Source: Shimazuella kribbensis DSM 45090 (GTDB taxonomy: Bacteria > Bacillota > Bacilli > Thermoactinomycetales > Thermoactinomycetaceae). Taken from it: DNA of 64,000 nucleotides. The stretch is taken from the NCBI RefSeq assembly GCF_000428065.1, contig NZ_ATZF01000006.1, forward strand, positions 180,455 through 244,454. Direction: 5' to 3'. Below the pieces are notes generated by a model. It was not told where the DNA came from. It saw only the letters and a program-made list of their open reading frames with translations, and made no database searches. Shown here in pieces: positions 19,201-27,167 of the stretch. The translations under genes and the position numbers were made by a program. Numbering within the stretch: position 1 is the stretch's first letter; each line of letters starts with the position of its first letter.

Positions 19201-19286
19201 ATATTTGGTTGAATAATAGTTAGCACTAGTGTCATGACTAGCCAAATAATAAGTAATGGCCAGCGCCAACTTATAATTTTTTTCAT
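16212..19286 (-). CDS. MMPL/RND-type membrane exporter, 1024 aa
   Basis: The protein has about twelve transmembrane segments in the MMPL layout. There is one segment at residues 7-25, then a first extracytoplasmic domain and a block of five (about 170-350). A very long second extracytoplasmic region follows, then a last block (about 835-1010). The region around 460-740 is a chain of amphipathic repeats (SGLxxLxxGL, LxxGLxxLxNG), as in YhgE/Pip-type proteins. Proton-relay-type charged residues lie in GTDYNILLFNRF and GVDYSIFLMMRY. Family members export lipids, siderophores or drugs using the proton gradient. ATG at 19286 is preferred: the AAGGTGA SD is seven bases away, and an upstream GTG would be too close. 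The tetR stop overlaps this SD. Confidence 0.88.
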   Translation of the reverse strand: MKKIISWRWPLLIIWLVMTLVLTIIQPNINDIMEERGQETVPKSSPSVVASDLLKEMSKSEGSSNLIVFYNKNGLTNTDMSNIQSAVQSLKTNQQKLGITDMLDPISTPALKDTLISKDNTTLMVNFTLHLGDRKVDDVLKQFTTELKDLDVAYYLTGESFISNDYLKASIEGVEKSAILTVLFILIVLIVMFRSVVIPLISLFTVGVSYLVSMGIAAQAIDKLNFPVTSLTQMMLVLILFGIGTDYNILLFNRFKEELAHGKTTNQAIMDTYRTAGKTILYSIATVFIAFACLSFSDFGIYKSANVVAIGTIILLLEIVTLTPFFMKVLGAKLFWPSKKISDHNDSRIIGGLASFSIKRPIITLLVIAVCLVPVFMTSGQKLSFDQIEELGDDYPSTKGFGIVADHFSRGMALPTTVVIKHKESMENNDALGVIDTITNSIKGISGVQSVRSITQPQGKPIDQFYIRTQSAEVTKGISASRDGVNSIKNGLDKMQDGLKGADFSEVNKLADGTAQLQSGYEQIAFAMNKVSSGMSSGASGAQEIQVGISKLHQGLANIASQTAKVSGGLTQIQQGYTSAQGGYDKLVGGLPSIQSTLSTMNDLIGTLGQSHSELNEDADYVKLKTMGQQLATALASTTNGFTTLQKNYKQLNSSFASTSAGLKQLVLAQNQIVNGLKELENGAVQLSKGLKQGSSGGKELAANLTKLNMALDKIQKGQVQLNTGLNKMSGGLSNLKTGLQKSSTGLGDISTGLKTTGDFLTQMGTTKTFFIPSEALQDKSFQRAADAFMSQNRTTTQLMVVLNKDPYSPEALDIIKEINEVLDNDLDGSILKGSLHGAAGPTSNTYDMNKSQLDSFKSTSVIVIVSVFLVLVLVIRAFWPAVYIIISLIASYYVGMGAVKLYTLYILGVGGVSSFVPFFAFVIIVAVGVDYSIFLMMRYKEYGELDHREAITQAAKSVGGVIISAMVILGGTFATLMPSGLILLIELAISVIVGLLVLTFIFLPMMVPACMALPGLLDNKRNK

Positions 19287-19293
19287 ACTCACT

Positions 19294-19923
19294 TCACCTT
19301 CTGGATTGTTTTAATTCTTCTAAACGGTTGCTAATTCCAATGCTATGAATCGAAATGAGTCGATCAATAAGAAAGGAAAATATTTCATGTTCCTCATATT
19401 GATCAATAATAAAAACCAGTCCATCAATCAAAGTAGTCGCAAGCACCTTGATTTCTGCTAGCTCAAACTGACTTAGTTGCTCTATTGGCTTAGCAAGTGA
19501 AAATGTCTGAAGCAATAATTTTTCTGTAAACTCTATCATCTCTAACTTGAGCCCTTCATACTTAGAGCCTTGACTTTTACACATCATCAGCCTCAATCTT
19601 GGTCCAGTTGTCTTTAGAAGTGTGACATAAGTGGTACTCACTTGTTCCAAAAATGCAACGATGGCAGTTTCGTCTTGATTGGAGTAGAGATCCACTGTTT
19701 GGAGATATTCCTTGGTATATGTGCTGTATTTTGCGTAGACAGAACCGATGATATGGTCAAACAGTTCCTCCTTTCCACTAAAGTACCGATAAATATTTCC
19801 TGTACTTATTTGTGCAGCAGCTGAAATCCGACGCATCGATGCTTCAAGGTATCCATGCTCACTAAATTCTTCAAAAGCTGCTTTCACAATGGCATTACGA
19901 ACTTCTTCTTTCAGTTTTTTCAT
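19294..19923 (-). CDS. TetR-family transcriptional regulator
   Basis: The 209-residue protein has an N-terminal helix-turn-helix (about 8-55, with FEEFSEHGYLEASMRRIS and TGNIYRYFSGKEELF) and a C-terminal ligand-binding/dimerisation domain. ATG at 19923 follows GGGTG by seven bases; an earlier GTG would add eleven residues without SD. It is immediately upstream of, and cotranscribed with, the MMPL exporter. It therefore most likely represses this operon until an exporter substrate binds. The ligand is unknown. Confidence 0.88.
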   Translation of the reverse strand: MKKLKEEVRNAIVKAAFEEFSEHGYLEASMRRISAAAQISTGNIYRYFSGKEELFDHIIGSVYAKYSTYTKEYLQTVDLYSNQDETAIVAFLEQVSTTYVTLLKTTGPRLRLMMCKSQGSKYEGLKLEMIEFTEKLLLQTFSLAKPIEQLSQFELAEIKVLATTLIDGLVFIIDQYEEHEIFSFLIDRLISIHSIGISNRLEELKQSRR

Positions 19924-20354
19924 TAGTGAACACCCGTTTACTATTGGATAGACCAATTATAAACTAAAATTTTTTTCTTTCCACTTCCTACATAAGAACT
20001 TTTTAAAAACATTTCTCTCCTATACCAAAATTTCTTTTACCACTCAAAATCAACGACTTATCATTCAGGTTTGTAGTATCTTTTTCTATCAGTGAAAAAG
20101 ATCTCTTTGTGGTCTATTAAGGGTAAGTGGATATTTTTAAATGCATTGGACAAGAACTGGATTAATCACTTATATTTCATAGTATTCAAATAATGAAGTG
20201 CCGAAAAAAAAGAACCGTTCCTAAAAAGGGGGAAGGTTCTTTTCTTTTGAATAGTTTCGTTGCTGCTCAGTTTGTAAGTTACATTTATATACTTTATCTT
20301 GAGATTGGACAAAACATCCAATATGATTTTATGTATTCATTTCATCACAAATGA
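19924..20354. other. 431-base gap between tetR and sigG
   Basis: No coding frame of quality was seen. The part next to 19950 is AT-rich and should hold the tetR-MMPL promoter. A hairpin lies at 20211-20240. Confidence 0.5.
20211..20240. terminator. Hairpin with T-runs on both strands
   Basis: AGAACC pairs with GGTTCT, with an extended GTTCC/GGGGGAA inner region. T-rich tracts follow on both strands. It is the likely end of the sigG transcript, about 115 bases after its stop. Confidence 0.6.
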
Positions 20355-21131
20355 TTAGGTAACATAACGATGCATTTGGTGAATAGCTGCTTTTTCTAAT
20401 CGTGAAACTTGAGCTTGGGAAATCCCTATCTCATCCGCCACTTCCATCTGGGTTTTACCTTCAAAAAAACGCATAGATAAGATCATTTTTTCTCGATCGT
20501 TCAACCTAGCAAGTGCTTCTTTTAAAGCAATTTCTTCAACCCATTGAATATCTTTTGCTTTTTCATCGCTGATCTGATCCATCACATAGATCGGATCTCC
20601 TCCATCTTGAAAAACCGGTTCAAACAAAGATACTGGATCTTGGATAGCATCCAATGCAAAAACAACATCTTCTTTTGGCACTCCTAGTGCTTTGGATATT
20701 TCATTCACAGTGGGTTCACGAGAATGACGATTGGTAAGGCTGTCCCTCATTTGAAGAGCTTTATAGGCAATATCTCGCAAAGATCTGGACACACGAATAG
20801 GATTATTATCCCTTAAATAACGACGGATTTCGCCGATAATCATCGGAACAGCATAGGTGGAAAACTTGACGTTTTGACCCAAATCAAAATTGTCGATTGC
20901 CTTCATCAAACCAATACAACCCACTTGAAATAGATCATCTACGCACTCTCCACGGTTATGGAAACGCTGAATCACACTAAGAACCAAACGAAGATTTCCA
21001 CTCACTAGTTTTTCTCGTGAATCGATATCTCCTGCTTGATACTCGCGAAACAGCTCTCTCATTTCCTGATTTTTTAGGACCGGTAATTTGGATGTATCTA
21101 CTCCACAAATTTCTACTTTGTTTCGCGCCAA
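20355..21131 (-). CDS. sigG: RNA polymerase sporulation sigma factor SigG
   Basis: This late forespore sigma factor directs genes for spore protection and germination. The 258-residue protein has sigma region 2 (EKLVSGNLRLVLSVI..., FSTYAVPMIIGEIRR), region 3 and region 4 with the HTH TQMEVADEIGISQAQVSRLE. The N-terminal MARNKVEICGVDTSKLPVL is diagnostic of SigG. The start is TTG at 21131, preceded by GAGGAGG. The terminal FEGKTQMEVAD region matches the sporulation sigma subgroup. It lies downstream of sigE as in Bacillus, here separated by a mobile element. Confidence 0.96.
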   Translation of the reverse strand: MARNKVEICGVDTSKLPVLKNQEMRELFREYQAGDIDSREKLVSGNLRLVLSVIQRFHNRGECVDDLFQVGCIGLMKAIDNFDLGQNVKFSTYAVPMIIGEIRRYLRDNNPIRVSRSLRDIAYKALQMRDSLTNRHSREPTVNEISKALGVPKEDVVFALDAIQDPVSLFEPVFQDGGDPIYVMDQISDEKAKDIQWVEEIALKEALARLNDREKMILSMRFFEGKTQMEVADEIGISQAQVSRLEKAAIHQMHRYVT

Positions 21132-21271
21132 GAAAAGTCCCTCCTCAGGATGAAATCATGTTAAGTATCTCCTTTGGAGGGGAAATTATAATAGATAGGT
21201 ACAAAATGTAAATTTACAGATTTTTGCTGAATGAAAGCCTATGGTGTTCAAAACCACAAATAAAAAGTTAC

Positions 21272-21582
21272 AAGAACAACAAATATTTTGTATAGTGGAA
21301 CATACGATCGGTGATCGTCCTACTAGTTAGTAGGTTTGTTCTTTGAAAATGTAGTGGTATGGGGTTGCGATGGCAAAAGAACATCTCCTATCGTGTAAAA
21401 CCATTAGAGTCAGGAAAGAACTAGAATGCTGGTTACAGGCATTCCGCCCATGCGGGTACATTTTTAACTGCATGGGACGGGCTGATGAGACAGCCCTTAA
21501 CTTGGGAGTCGCACAAAGCAGAAATGGATTGCGTGCGCTAACTACCTAAGAATCCCATAGCTTAAGTCGTGTGGAGTCTCAA
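21272..21582 (+). mobile_element. Non-autonomous IS200/IS605-like element with structured RNA
   Basis: No protein is encoded. Left-end-type hairpins are ACGATC/GATCGT (21304-21318) and CCTACTA/TAGTAGG (21319-21334). GTTCTTT/AAAGAAC enclose a TATGGGGTT tract. Further stems are GAATGC/GCATTC (21424-21444) and CCCATG/CATGGG. The end carries AATCCCATAGCTTAAGTCG, terminating TCAA at 21579-21582. About 160 bases are nearly identical to the inverted copy at the right window edge. A TTAC at 21268-21271 is a possible target flank, as known for IS608-like insertion. The left boundary is uncertain. It sits between sigE and sigG. Confidence 0.75.
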
Positions 21583-21606
21583 TAATTTGTTTTAGTACTC
21601 TTTTCC

Positions 21607-22329
21607 CTAAACCATCTTATTAAATTCTTTGCGCAATCGTTTGATGATTCGCTTTTCTAGGCGAGAAATATAAGATTGCGAAATGCCCAACATATCTGCC
21701 ACATCTTTTTGTGTCTTCTCTTCTCCCCCATTTAATCCAAAACGCAAAATCATAATTTTCCGCTCGCGCTCAGATAAACTTTCTAGAGCCGTACGTAAAA
21801 TCTTTTTATCTACTTGATCTTCGATATCTCGGTAAATCGTATCATTTTCGGTACCAAGAATATCGGATAACAACAATTCATTCCCATCCCAATCTGTATT
21901 GAGCGGTTCGTCAAAGGATACTTCCGACCGAATCTTATTGTTACGACGAAGAAACATGAGTATCTCGTTTTCAATACATCGAGATGCATATGTTGCCAAC
22001 TTGATTTTTTTAGTCGGATCAAAGGTATTCACAGCTTTGATCAAACCTATGGTACCAATCGAAACTAGATCTTCAATATTGATTCCTGTGTTTTCAAATT
22101 TGCGAGCAATATAAACGACCAAACGCAAATTCCGTTCGATTAACATTGCACGTACAGCTGCATCACCACTTGGAAGTCGTACGAGTAAATGTTCTTCTTC
22201 TTCTCTTGATAACGGTGGTGGTAAGGCCTCACTGCCTCCGATATAATAAATCTCTTTCCCTCTTAGTCCCATTTGTATGAGTAAACGGTACCAGAACAGT
22301 TGTGCAAATAGTCTCCATTTGACCAACAT
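21607..22329 (-). CDS. sigE: RNA polymerase sporulation sigma factor SigE (pro-sigma-E)
   Basis: This mother-cell sigma factor is made as an inactive precursor. The 240-residue protein has the N-terminal pro-sequence with the membrane-associating stretch [18 protein letters not shown]. The conserved cleavage neighbourhood [16 protein letters not shown] follows. Region 2 ([17 protein letters not shown]) and region 4 ([20 protein letters not shown]) are nearly those of Bacillus SigE. ATG at 22329 is preceded by GGAGGT; a longer frame overlapping spoIIGA lacks support. SpoIIGA, its activating protease, is encoded just upstream. Confidence 0.97.
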   Translation of the reverse strand: MLVKWRLFAQLFWYRLLIQMGLRGKEIYYIGGSEALPPPLSREEEEHLLVRLPSGDAAVRAMLIERNLRLVVYIARKFENTGINIEDLVSIGTIGLIKAVNTFDPTKKIKLATYASRCIENEILMFLRRNNKIRSEVSFDEPLNTDWDGNELLLSDILGTENDTIYRDIEDQVDKKILRTALESLSERERKIMILRFGLNGGEEKTQKDVADMLGISQSYISRLEKRIIKRLRKEFNKMV

Positions 22330-22351
22330 ATCATTACCTCCATTTTTCAAA

Positions 22352-23260
22352 CTAACTAACAATGGATAAACAAGAAGGATGAATAATCGCTTGATAGGAA
22401 CCATCGGTAGATAATTCTCCGACATCTATTCCTATGAGAATTTTTCCGACATTATTCCATTGACTATCTTTCCATATTTCCACTTGATCGGGTTTAAAAG
22501 CGATCATCATATCGCTGTCATTTCTTGCCGCTCGATATGGAATGATACGTATTTTGACCATCCACTCTGGTGGGATTTCCGACCAACTCTGTTCCCAATC
22601 TTTTGAAAGAAACATTTTGTGGACTTCTTCTGGTAGATATTCCATCAATTGTTTCATTTCTACTAGCATAACAGGCGCCCGTGAGATAGGATCTCTCAGT
22701 TGATTTCCGGTATCGACTAGTCCCGTGCATTCAAAACTATTCCCTTGTATCTGAATTTTGACGGCAGTCATATACTGTTCAATCTGATCACGTTCTTTCA
22801 TGGACTGGAAAGAGAATTTCGTATACAGCCAGACAAGTGGAAAACCAACCATAATAAATACCCAAGAAACAGGGGAACCCCAACCTTTTGTTTCGGTGAA
22901 TAAAATCCCCCCAGCTACTTGCGAATCTCCTTCTACTACATAGTGCAAGGCAACCATTGCACCACCTGTTACAAAACAAACAAAATAGAAAACTCCTAAT
23001 GTACGAAGAAATGCGATCGGATTTCGGTATCCAAATACGATCCAAATCATCAAAATCGAGGACAAGATCTTAACCGGAAGTGTGTAAGCAAAAGTAAAAT
23101 TTGGCCATAGATGGAGAGTGGCATACAATCCTCCAATGAACGATGCAAAGAGCAGACGCAATATTGATGTCCTCTCCTTCCGTATGCCAGAGGTTAGCCA
23201 TAGCAAGAGAAAGTCGATACAACCATTTAATATAAATACGACATCTGCATAAACAACCAG
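22352..23260 (-). CDS. spoIIGA: Sporulation sigma-E factor-processing peptidase SpoIIGA
   Basis: This membrane aspartic protease removes the SigE pro-sequence on a forespore signal. It has an N-terminal part of about five hydrophobic segments and a cytoplasmic aspartyl-protease domain with the active-site motif GLVDTGNQL. The in-frame coding homology extends upstream of TTG 23206 ([18 protein letters not shown], matching the first segment of other SpoIIGA proteins) to a CTG at 23260. A TAG stop immediately precedes that CTG. AGGAG lies nine bases upstream of the CTG, so a non-standard CTG start giving 302 residues is proposed. It is in an operon with sigE (22-base gap). Confidence 0.92.
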   Translation of the reverse strand: MVVYADVVFILNGCIDFLLLWLTSGIRKERTSILRLLFASFIGGLYATLHLWPNFTFAYTLPVKILSSILMIWIVFGYRNPIAFLRTLGVFYFVCFVTGGAMVALHYVVEGDSQVAGGILFTETKGWGSPVSWVFIMVGFPLVWLYTKFSFQSMKERDQIEQYMTAVKIQIQGNSFECTGLVDTGNQLRDPISRAPVMLVEMKQLMEYLPEEVHKMFLSKDWEQSWSEIPPEWMVKIRIIPYRAARNDSDMMIAFKPDQVEIWKDSQWNNVGKILIGIDVGELSTDGSYQAIIHPSCLSIVS

Positions 23261-23572
23261 CTAGTCCCTCTCCTCTCCCTCGACCTTTGTAAGCAGTATA
23301 AAAGATATATATTGCTAAGTCTGTTGAAACTTGCCTAACTATTTTTGTTTCTTTTGGCGAAAAAAGAAAACGTTCGACATAGGATGGCAAAACCAGAGCA
23401 GATGCCAAAATAAATAACCTATTATAATGTCCTCATCTATAAGTAAAACCAGACAAATGATAAATAAAAGAAACAAAAATATCTTTTTTGCTAATTTATA
23501 TTTACTAATATTCGATATAATGTTGATAAGAAAAACCGAAACCAACCTTCAACCTTTGGAGTAGTGGTCAAC
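23261..23572. other. 312-base AT-rich gap before the GC-rich gene
   Basis: It should hold the spoIIGA promoter (leftward) and a promoter for the GC-rich gene. TATAAT occurs at 23516-23521, about 50 bases before the ATG, but no good -35 at standard spacing is visible. Only poor hydrophobic frames without SD are present. Confidence 0.4.
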
Positions 23573-24880
23573 ATGCTTCGACTCGACCAGATCAGCGTCT
23601 GGAAGTTCCTCGCCGACGGTAAGCTCAACTCGGCACTCTACACGGCCGTCGAGAGCGGACTCGACTGGTCCCTCATGCGGTTCGTGATGAGCAACTACAA
23701 GCACCCGCTTGTCCGCGGCTTCATCTGCTCCCGCCTGTTCTACAGCGAGAAGGCGATCGGCATCCTGCTGGACAACCTCCAGGGCAAGACGAAGGAGGTT
23801 CGCCGGTTCCTCCTGAACACCCGCTATGAGCGGGAAACCCGGGAGTTCCTGCTGAAGAACCTGAGCGACCCCCGCGTCCAGCGCTTCCTGCTGGAAATCT
23901 GGGAAGAGAAGGACATCAGCTGGCTCGTGCTGGGGAACCTCGTACCCGAGGGGTACCAGAACTTCGATCCCGAGGCCGTCCAGCAGTTCGTGCTGGCGAA
24001 CCTCGACAACGAGTCGGTTCGGACGTCCGTGGTGGCTCACCTCGATGTCGAGGCCGTTCGATGCCTCCTGCTCGACAACCTGCTCGACGACGAGACTGTC
24101 GAGACGTTCATGGCAGAATGCCTCCACGAGGAGGAGCTCCAGCGGTTCGTGCTGGACTACCTGAAGGGCAACAGTTACGATTACTACGACCGTCGTGAGT
24201 ACAGGCAGTCGCTCGTGGTGCAGTTCCTGCTGAACAACCTCGGTGTCGAGGCCGTTCGGCAGTTCATCATCGACTACCTCGTCATGGAGCAGTTCGACGA
24301 GCGATGTGCGGAAAAGCAGCTCATCCAGCAGTTCGTGCTGGATAACATCAGGAACGAGTCTGTCCGCCAGTTCCTGCTGGAGTGTCTCGACAAGAAGGCC
24401 GTCCAGCAGTTCGTGCTGGACAACCATCTCGCCAACAGGGACATCTACGAACTCGTACTGGACAACATCAACGAGGAGTCTGTAGCGAAGTTCGTAGTGG
24501 ATAACTTCGACGACAAGGACATCCACTGCTTTGTGAACGCGAACCTCTACAAGGAGGCCGTCAAGGTGTTCGTGGTGGACAACCTCCACAACAGCTCGAT
24601 TGCTCGGTTCGCATCAGGGGAGATCTGGACGCTCACTGCGGTCCTGCGAGACAACCTCGACCAAGAGCACGTTGTGAAGTTCCTGATCGACAGTGTCCAC
24701 CTTCCGGAGGGAGAGCACTTCGTACTTAAGCACATCGAACATATGCTCCCGCACCTGAAGGCGTCCCTCAAGGATACTTCGTTCGCGTCGTACGGTCCGA
24801 ACTACCTTCGACGATCCGATCGAGTCTTCATGTTCTGCCAGAAGTACTCTGGCCAGCCGTCTGTGAATCAGGCGAACTGA
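23573..24880 (+). CDS. GC-rich gene for a 13-residue tandem-repeat protein, 435 aa
   Basis: Not recognised. ATG at 23573 has GGAG eleven bases upstream; GTG at 23564 is an alternative. From about residue 75 to 390 the protein is built of units of about 13 residues following x-V-x-x-F-[VL]-[LV]-[DE]-N-L-x-x-E. The anchor hydrophobic lies at residues 79, 92, 105, 118, 139, 152, 165, 179, 192, 218, 231, 254, 267, 280, 294, 307, 320, 333, 346, 370 and 383. No signal peptide or membrane segment is seen. Composition is alien: 39 of 60 bases are G or C at 24001-24060, and codons such as CTC, GAC and AAC dominate, while neighbours are AT-rich. Transfer from a high-GC source, perhaps a phage, is inferred. 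It is followed by a hairpin. Confidence 0.8.
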   Translation: MLRLDQISVWKFLADGKLNSALYTAVESGLDWSLMRFVMSNYKHPLVRGFICSRLFYSEKAIGILLDNLQGKTKEVRRFLLNTRYERETREFLLKNLSDPRVQRFLLEIWEEKDISWLVLGNLVPEGYQNFDPEAVQQFVLANLDNESVRTSVVAHLDVEAVRCLLLDNLLDDETVETFMAECLHEEELQRFVLDYLKGNSYDYYDRREYRQSLVVQFLLNNLGVEAVRQFIIDYLVMEQFDERCAEKQLIQQFVLDNIRNESVRQFLLECLDKKAVQQFVLDNHLANRDIYELVLDNINEESVAKFVVDNFDDKDIHCFVNANLYKEAVKVFVVDNLHNSSIARFASGEIWTLTAVLRDNLDQEHVVKFLIDSVHLPEGEHFVLKHIEHMLPHLKASLKDTSFASYGPNYLRRSDRVFMFCQKYSGQPSVNQAN

Positions 24881-24915
24881 TCGTATCACAACTCCACCAG
24901 AAAGGTTGGATTCAT

Positions 24916-24960
24916 CCCTTCCCTGGGAGTACACTTTGCAGTGTGCTCCTGAGGGAAGGG
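24916..24960 (+). terminator. Long hairpin after the GC-rich repeat gene
   Basis: CCCTTCCCT pairs with AGGGAAGGG, and within it GGAG-ACACT pairs with AGTGT-CTCC around TTGC. The T-run that follows is weak. It lies 36 bases after the stop and is itself GC-rich, so it probably arrived with the gene. Confidence 0.7.
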
Positions 24961-25431
24961 CACACTATCTTTAAAATAATTTACAAAAATTACATAATTT
25001 GTGATTTAGGTACATGTATACAGATATTAAGTTCGAGTAGATGTATATATAAAACATTTAACTATTAATTTATATTGATATGGATTGACTCCCGTTTTTT
25101 ATTTAGACTCCCTATCCTCATAAAATCCCTTCATTACCAGCTTCTCTGACACCGTTCCTTGCTCTTCCAGTTAAACACTCTAGCATTATGCCTATTTGTG
25201 ATAGGAATACACAATAGAGCCATACACCATTTGCGAAAATCTACTAAGATCCCCTTGTTTGACGACTAATTTACTGGTTTCTTTTAATTCGAAGACAACT
25301 TATTTTCTATACTGATGAATCCGCCCTTCAAATGATTAGATCAGATGAGATACTATTGGATCTAATATAAAACCCATAGCTAATGGGAAAACTATTATTT
25401 TTTTATCTCTCCTTTTGCTTGCGTGTCAAAA
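24961..25431. other. Gap with possible decayed coding sequence
   Basis: AT-rich. On the minus strand around 25200-25290 a frame reads VFELKETSKLVVKQGDLSRF and stops. A shifted frame nearby reads CLTGRARNGVREAGNEGI. These could be remnants of a lost gene, but no family is recognised. Confidence 0.25.
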
Positions 25432-25470
25432 AAGGCACTTTAAAGTGGTCTACCTACTTTAAAGTGCCTT
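25432..25470 (-). terminator. Perfect 15-bp hairpin after the HxlR gene
   Basis: AAGGCACTTTAAAGT (25432-25446) pairs with ACTTTAAAGTGCCTT (25456-25470) around nine bases. The minus strand continues into TTTTGACACG. It is about 107 bases downstream of the regulator stop. Confidence 0.75.
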
Positions 25471-25576
25471 CTTACATGCCTTATTAAATTGATTTATTAT
25501 CAACTCATAGCAAACAAACATCAGTAACCAATTGGAGAATAAAACATGAGTAAATTATAGAAAAACTAAACAGTAA

Positions 25577-25948
25577 TCATTTCGTCTCTTGATCAAAAGC
25601 TCTTCTTGCATCTAATACATCATCATAGTGAGCTTCCGTCCATTGGTGCAAAGCTCTCATCGGTTCCATTAGCGTTTTTCCTAAAGGAGTCAATTCATAC
25701 TCAACAGTTGGAGGAACAGTTGGATAAACAAAACGAGCTACCAACCCATCTCTTTCTAACTGCCGTAAAGTCTGAGTCAACATTTTTTGTGTCACACCTA
25801 CTACTTGCTTTTTGAGATCACTATATCTCTTTTTACCAGTTTCTAATTCATAAAATACGACCACTGTCCATTTATTAGAGACAACTTCAAGAGCACGACG
25901 ATAATGACAGGGTGATTCGACTTCATGATGAAAAGCTAAATTACTCAT
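25577..25948 (-). CDS. HxlR-family winged-helix regulator
   Basis: The 123-residue protein has the HxlR signature: CHYRRALEVVSNKWTVVVFYEL near the N-terminus, GKKRYSDLKKQVVGVTQKML as recognition region and the wing EYELTPLGKTL. ATG at 25948 follows AAGGAG by eight bases; an earlier start would add a spurious hydrophobic leader. HxlR proteins respond to aldehydes, quinones or redox stress. It is divergent from the alcohol-dehydrogenase-like gene 62 bases away, which it presumably controls from the shared intergenic region. Confidence 0.88.
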   Translation of the reverse strand: MSNLAFHHEVESPCHYRRALEVVSNKWTVVVFYELETGKKRYSDLKKQVVGVTQKMLTQTLRQLERDGLVARFVYPTVPPTVEYELTPLGKTLMEPMRALHQWTEAHYDDVLDARRAFDQETK

Positions 25949-26009
25949 TATTTTAACTCCTTTCATTATCATTAAAAAACAAAAAATTATTAATAAGGAG
26001 CATATTCCT

Positions 26010-27023
26010 ATGAAAACTTTTGAAATAAAACAAACATTTGGCCTGGATTCTCTAGTCGCAGGTGAACGTTCCATTCCTGTACCTGGTTCCCACGAAGTAT
26101 TGATTCGCTTGGATGCAGTATCCTTAAATTATAGAGATTTGAGCGTCATCAAAGGAATTTTCAACCCTGATCAATCGCTACCGCTGATTCCTGTTTCTGA
26201 TGGTGTCGGAAAAGTCATGGAACTAGGTGAACAAGTCAGCCGAGTGAAAAAGGGAGATCGAGTTAGCGCGAACTATGCCCAAAAATGGATTTCTGGCACA
26301 CCAAATAGCGAGCAGTTATATAGCACCATCGGAAGCCCAACAGATGGACTTTTAGCTGAATACGCCATTGTACATGAAGACGCACTAGTATTGATTCCAG
26401 AACACCTGACTGATGAAGAAGCTTCCACTCTCCCAATTGCTGGAGTCACTGCTTGGCATGCGATTGTCGCGGAAGGAAAAGTCAAGGCAGGAGATACGGT
26501 AGTTATTCAAGGTACAGGAAGTGTGTCTTTGTTTGCACTCCAGTTTGCAAAACTACATGGTGCTAAAGTGATCATTACTTCCAGTAATGACGAAAAACTT
26601 GTTGAGACTAAAAAACTAGGTGCTGACTTTGGTATTAATTATAGTACGAATCCTGACTGGGATAAAGCAGTGCTAGCGTACACGAATGGAATAGGTGCAG
26701 ACCATGTACTCGATGTCGGCGGTGCACATACAATCAATAAATCGATCTCAGCAATACGAATCGGCGGAAGAGTAAGTATGGTAGGTAATTTAACTGGGAT
26801 CATAGCTCCAGAATTTAATATTTTGGCCGTTATGCTGAAAAAACCAACCATCCAAGGGATTAACGGAGGAAGCCGAAAAATGTTTGAAGCCATGAATCAA
26901 GCTATTGCTCAAAATAAACTTCATCCTGTCATTGATCGTGTCTTTCCGTTTGAACAATCGATCGAAGCTTTCCGCTATCAAGATAAAGAAAATCAATTTG
27001 GGAAAATAGTTATTAAGTTTTAA
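26010..27023 (+). CDS. MDR-superfamily NAD(P)-dependent alcohol dehydrogenase/quinone reductase
   Basis: This 337-residue medium-chain dehydrogenase has a GroES-like N-terminal domain (about 1-120) and a Rossmann domain (about 130-290) with VVIQGTGSVSLFALQFAK. The first catalytic zinc ligand, usually Cys, is replaced in SLNYRDLSVIKG. It is therefore probably a zinc-independent member such as a quinone- or enone-reducing enzyme rather than a true alcohol dehydrogenase. ATG at 26010 follows AAGGAG by about nine bases. Divergence from an HxlR regulator suggests induction by an electrophilic or quinone substrate. Confidence 0.85.
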   Translation: MKTFEIKQTFGLDSLVAGERSIPVPGSHEVLIRLDAVSLNYRDLSVIKGIFNPDQSLPLIPVSDGVGKVMELGEQVSRVKKGDRVSANYAQKWISGTPNSEQLYSTIGSPTDGLLAEYAIVHEDALVLIPEHLTDEEASTLPIAGVTAWHAIVAEGKVKAGDTVVIQGTGSVSLFALQFAKLHGAKVIITSSNDEKLVETKKLGADFGINYSTNPDWDKAVLAYTNGIGADHVLDVGGAHTINKSISAIRIGGRVSMVGNLTGIIAPEFNILAVMLKKPTIQGINGGSRKMFEAMNQAIAQNKLHPVIDRVFPFEQSIEAFRYQDKENQFGKIVIKF

Positions 27024-27090
27024 TATAGATTTTGAGACAACATCTGTCCATTTGTTTAGATAAAATCAAAAAAATTAAAATATAGCCTAA

Positions 27091-27145
27091 TATAATGACA
27101 TAGTGAAGAAACACGGGATGGATTCGAAGTTTCCTTCACTATGTC
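27091..27145 (+). promoter_or_regulatory. Putative -10 box followed by a 12-bp leader hairpin
   Basis: TATAAT at 27091-27096 is followed at once by GACATAGTGAAG (27097-27108), which pairs exactly with CTTCACTATGTC (27134-27145). The gene start is 23 bases further on. The hairpin could be an operator, an mRNA-stabilising 5' structure, or the terminator of the preceding dehydrogenase. No clear -35 was seen. Confidence 0.45.
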
Positions 27146-27167
27146 AACCTCACAAAGGAAGATAATA

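Noticed and set aside
23339..23545. Hydrophobic minus-strand ORF between spoIIGA and the GC-rich gene
   Set aside because: TTG start without SD. Hydrophobicity is explained by T-rich sequence, and it covers the expected promoter region.
23549..24589. Long open frame of 346 codons on the minus strand opposite the GC-rich repeat gene
   Set aside because: It is antisense to the 13-residue-repeat gene. GC-rich repetitive DNA gives few stops, the product is low-complexity with runs of EVVQ/HELLD-type repeats, and it has no SD.
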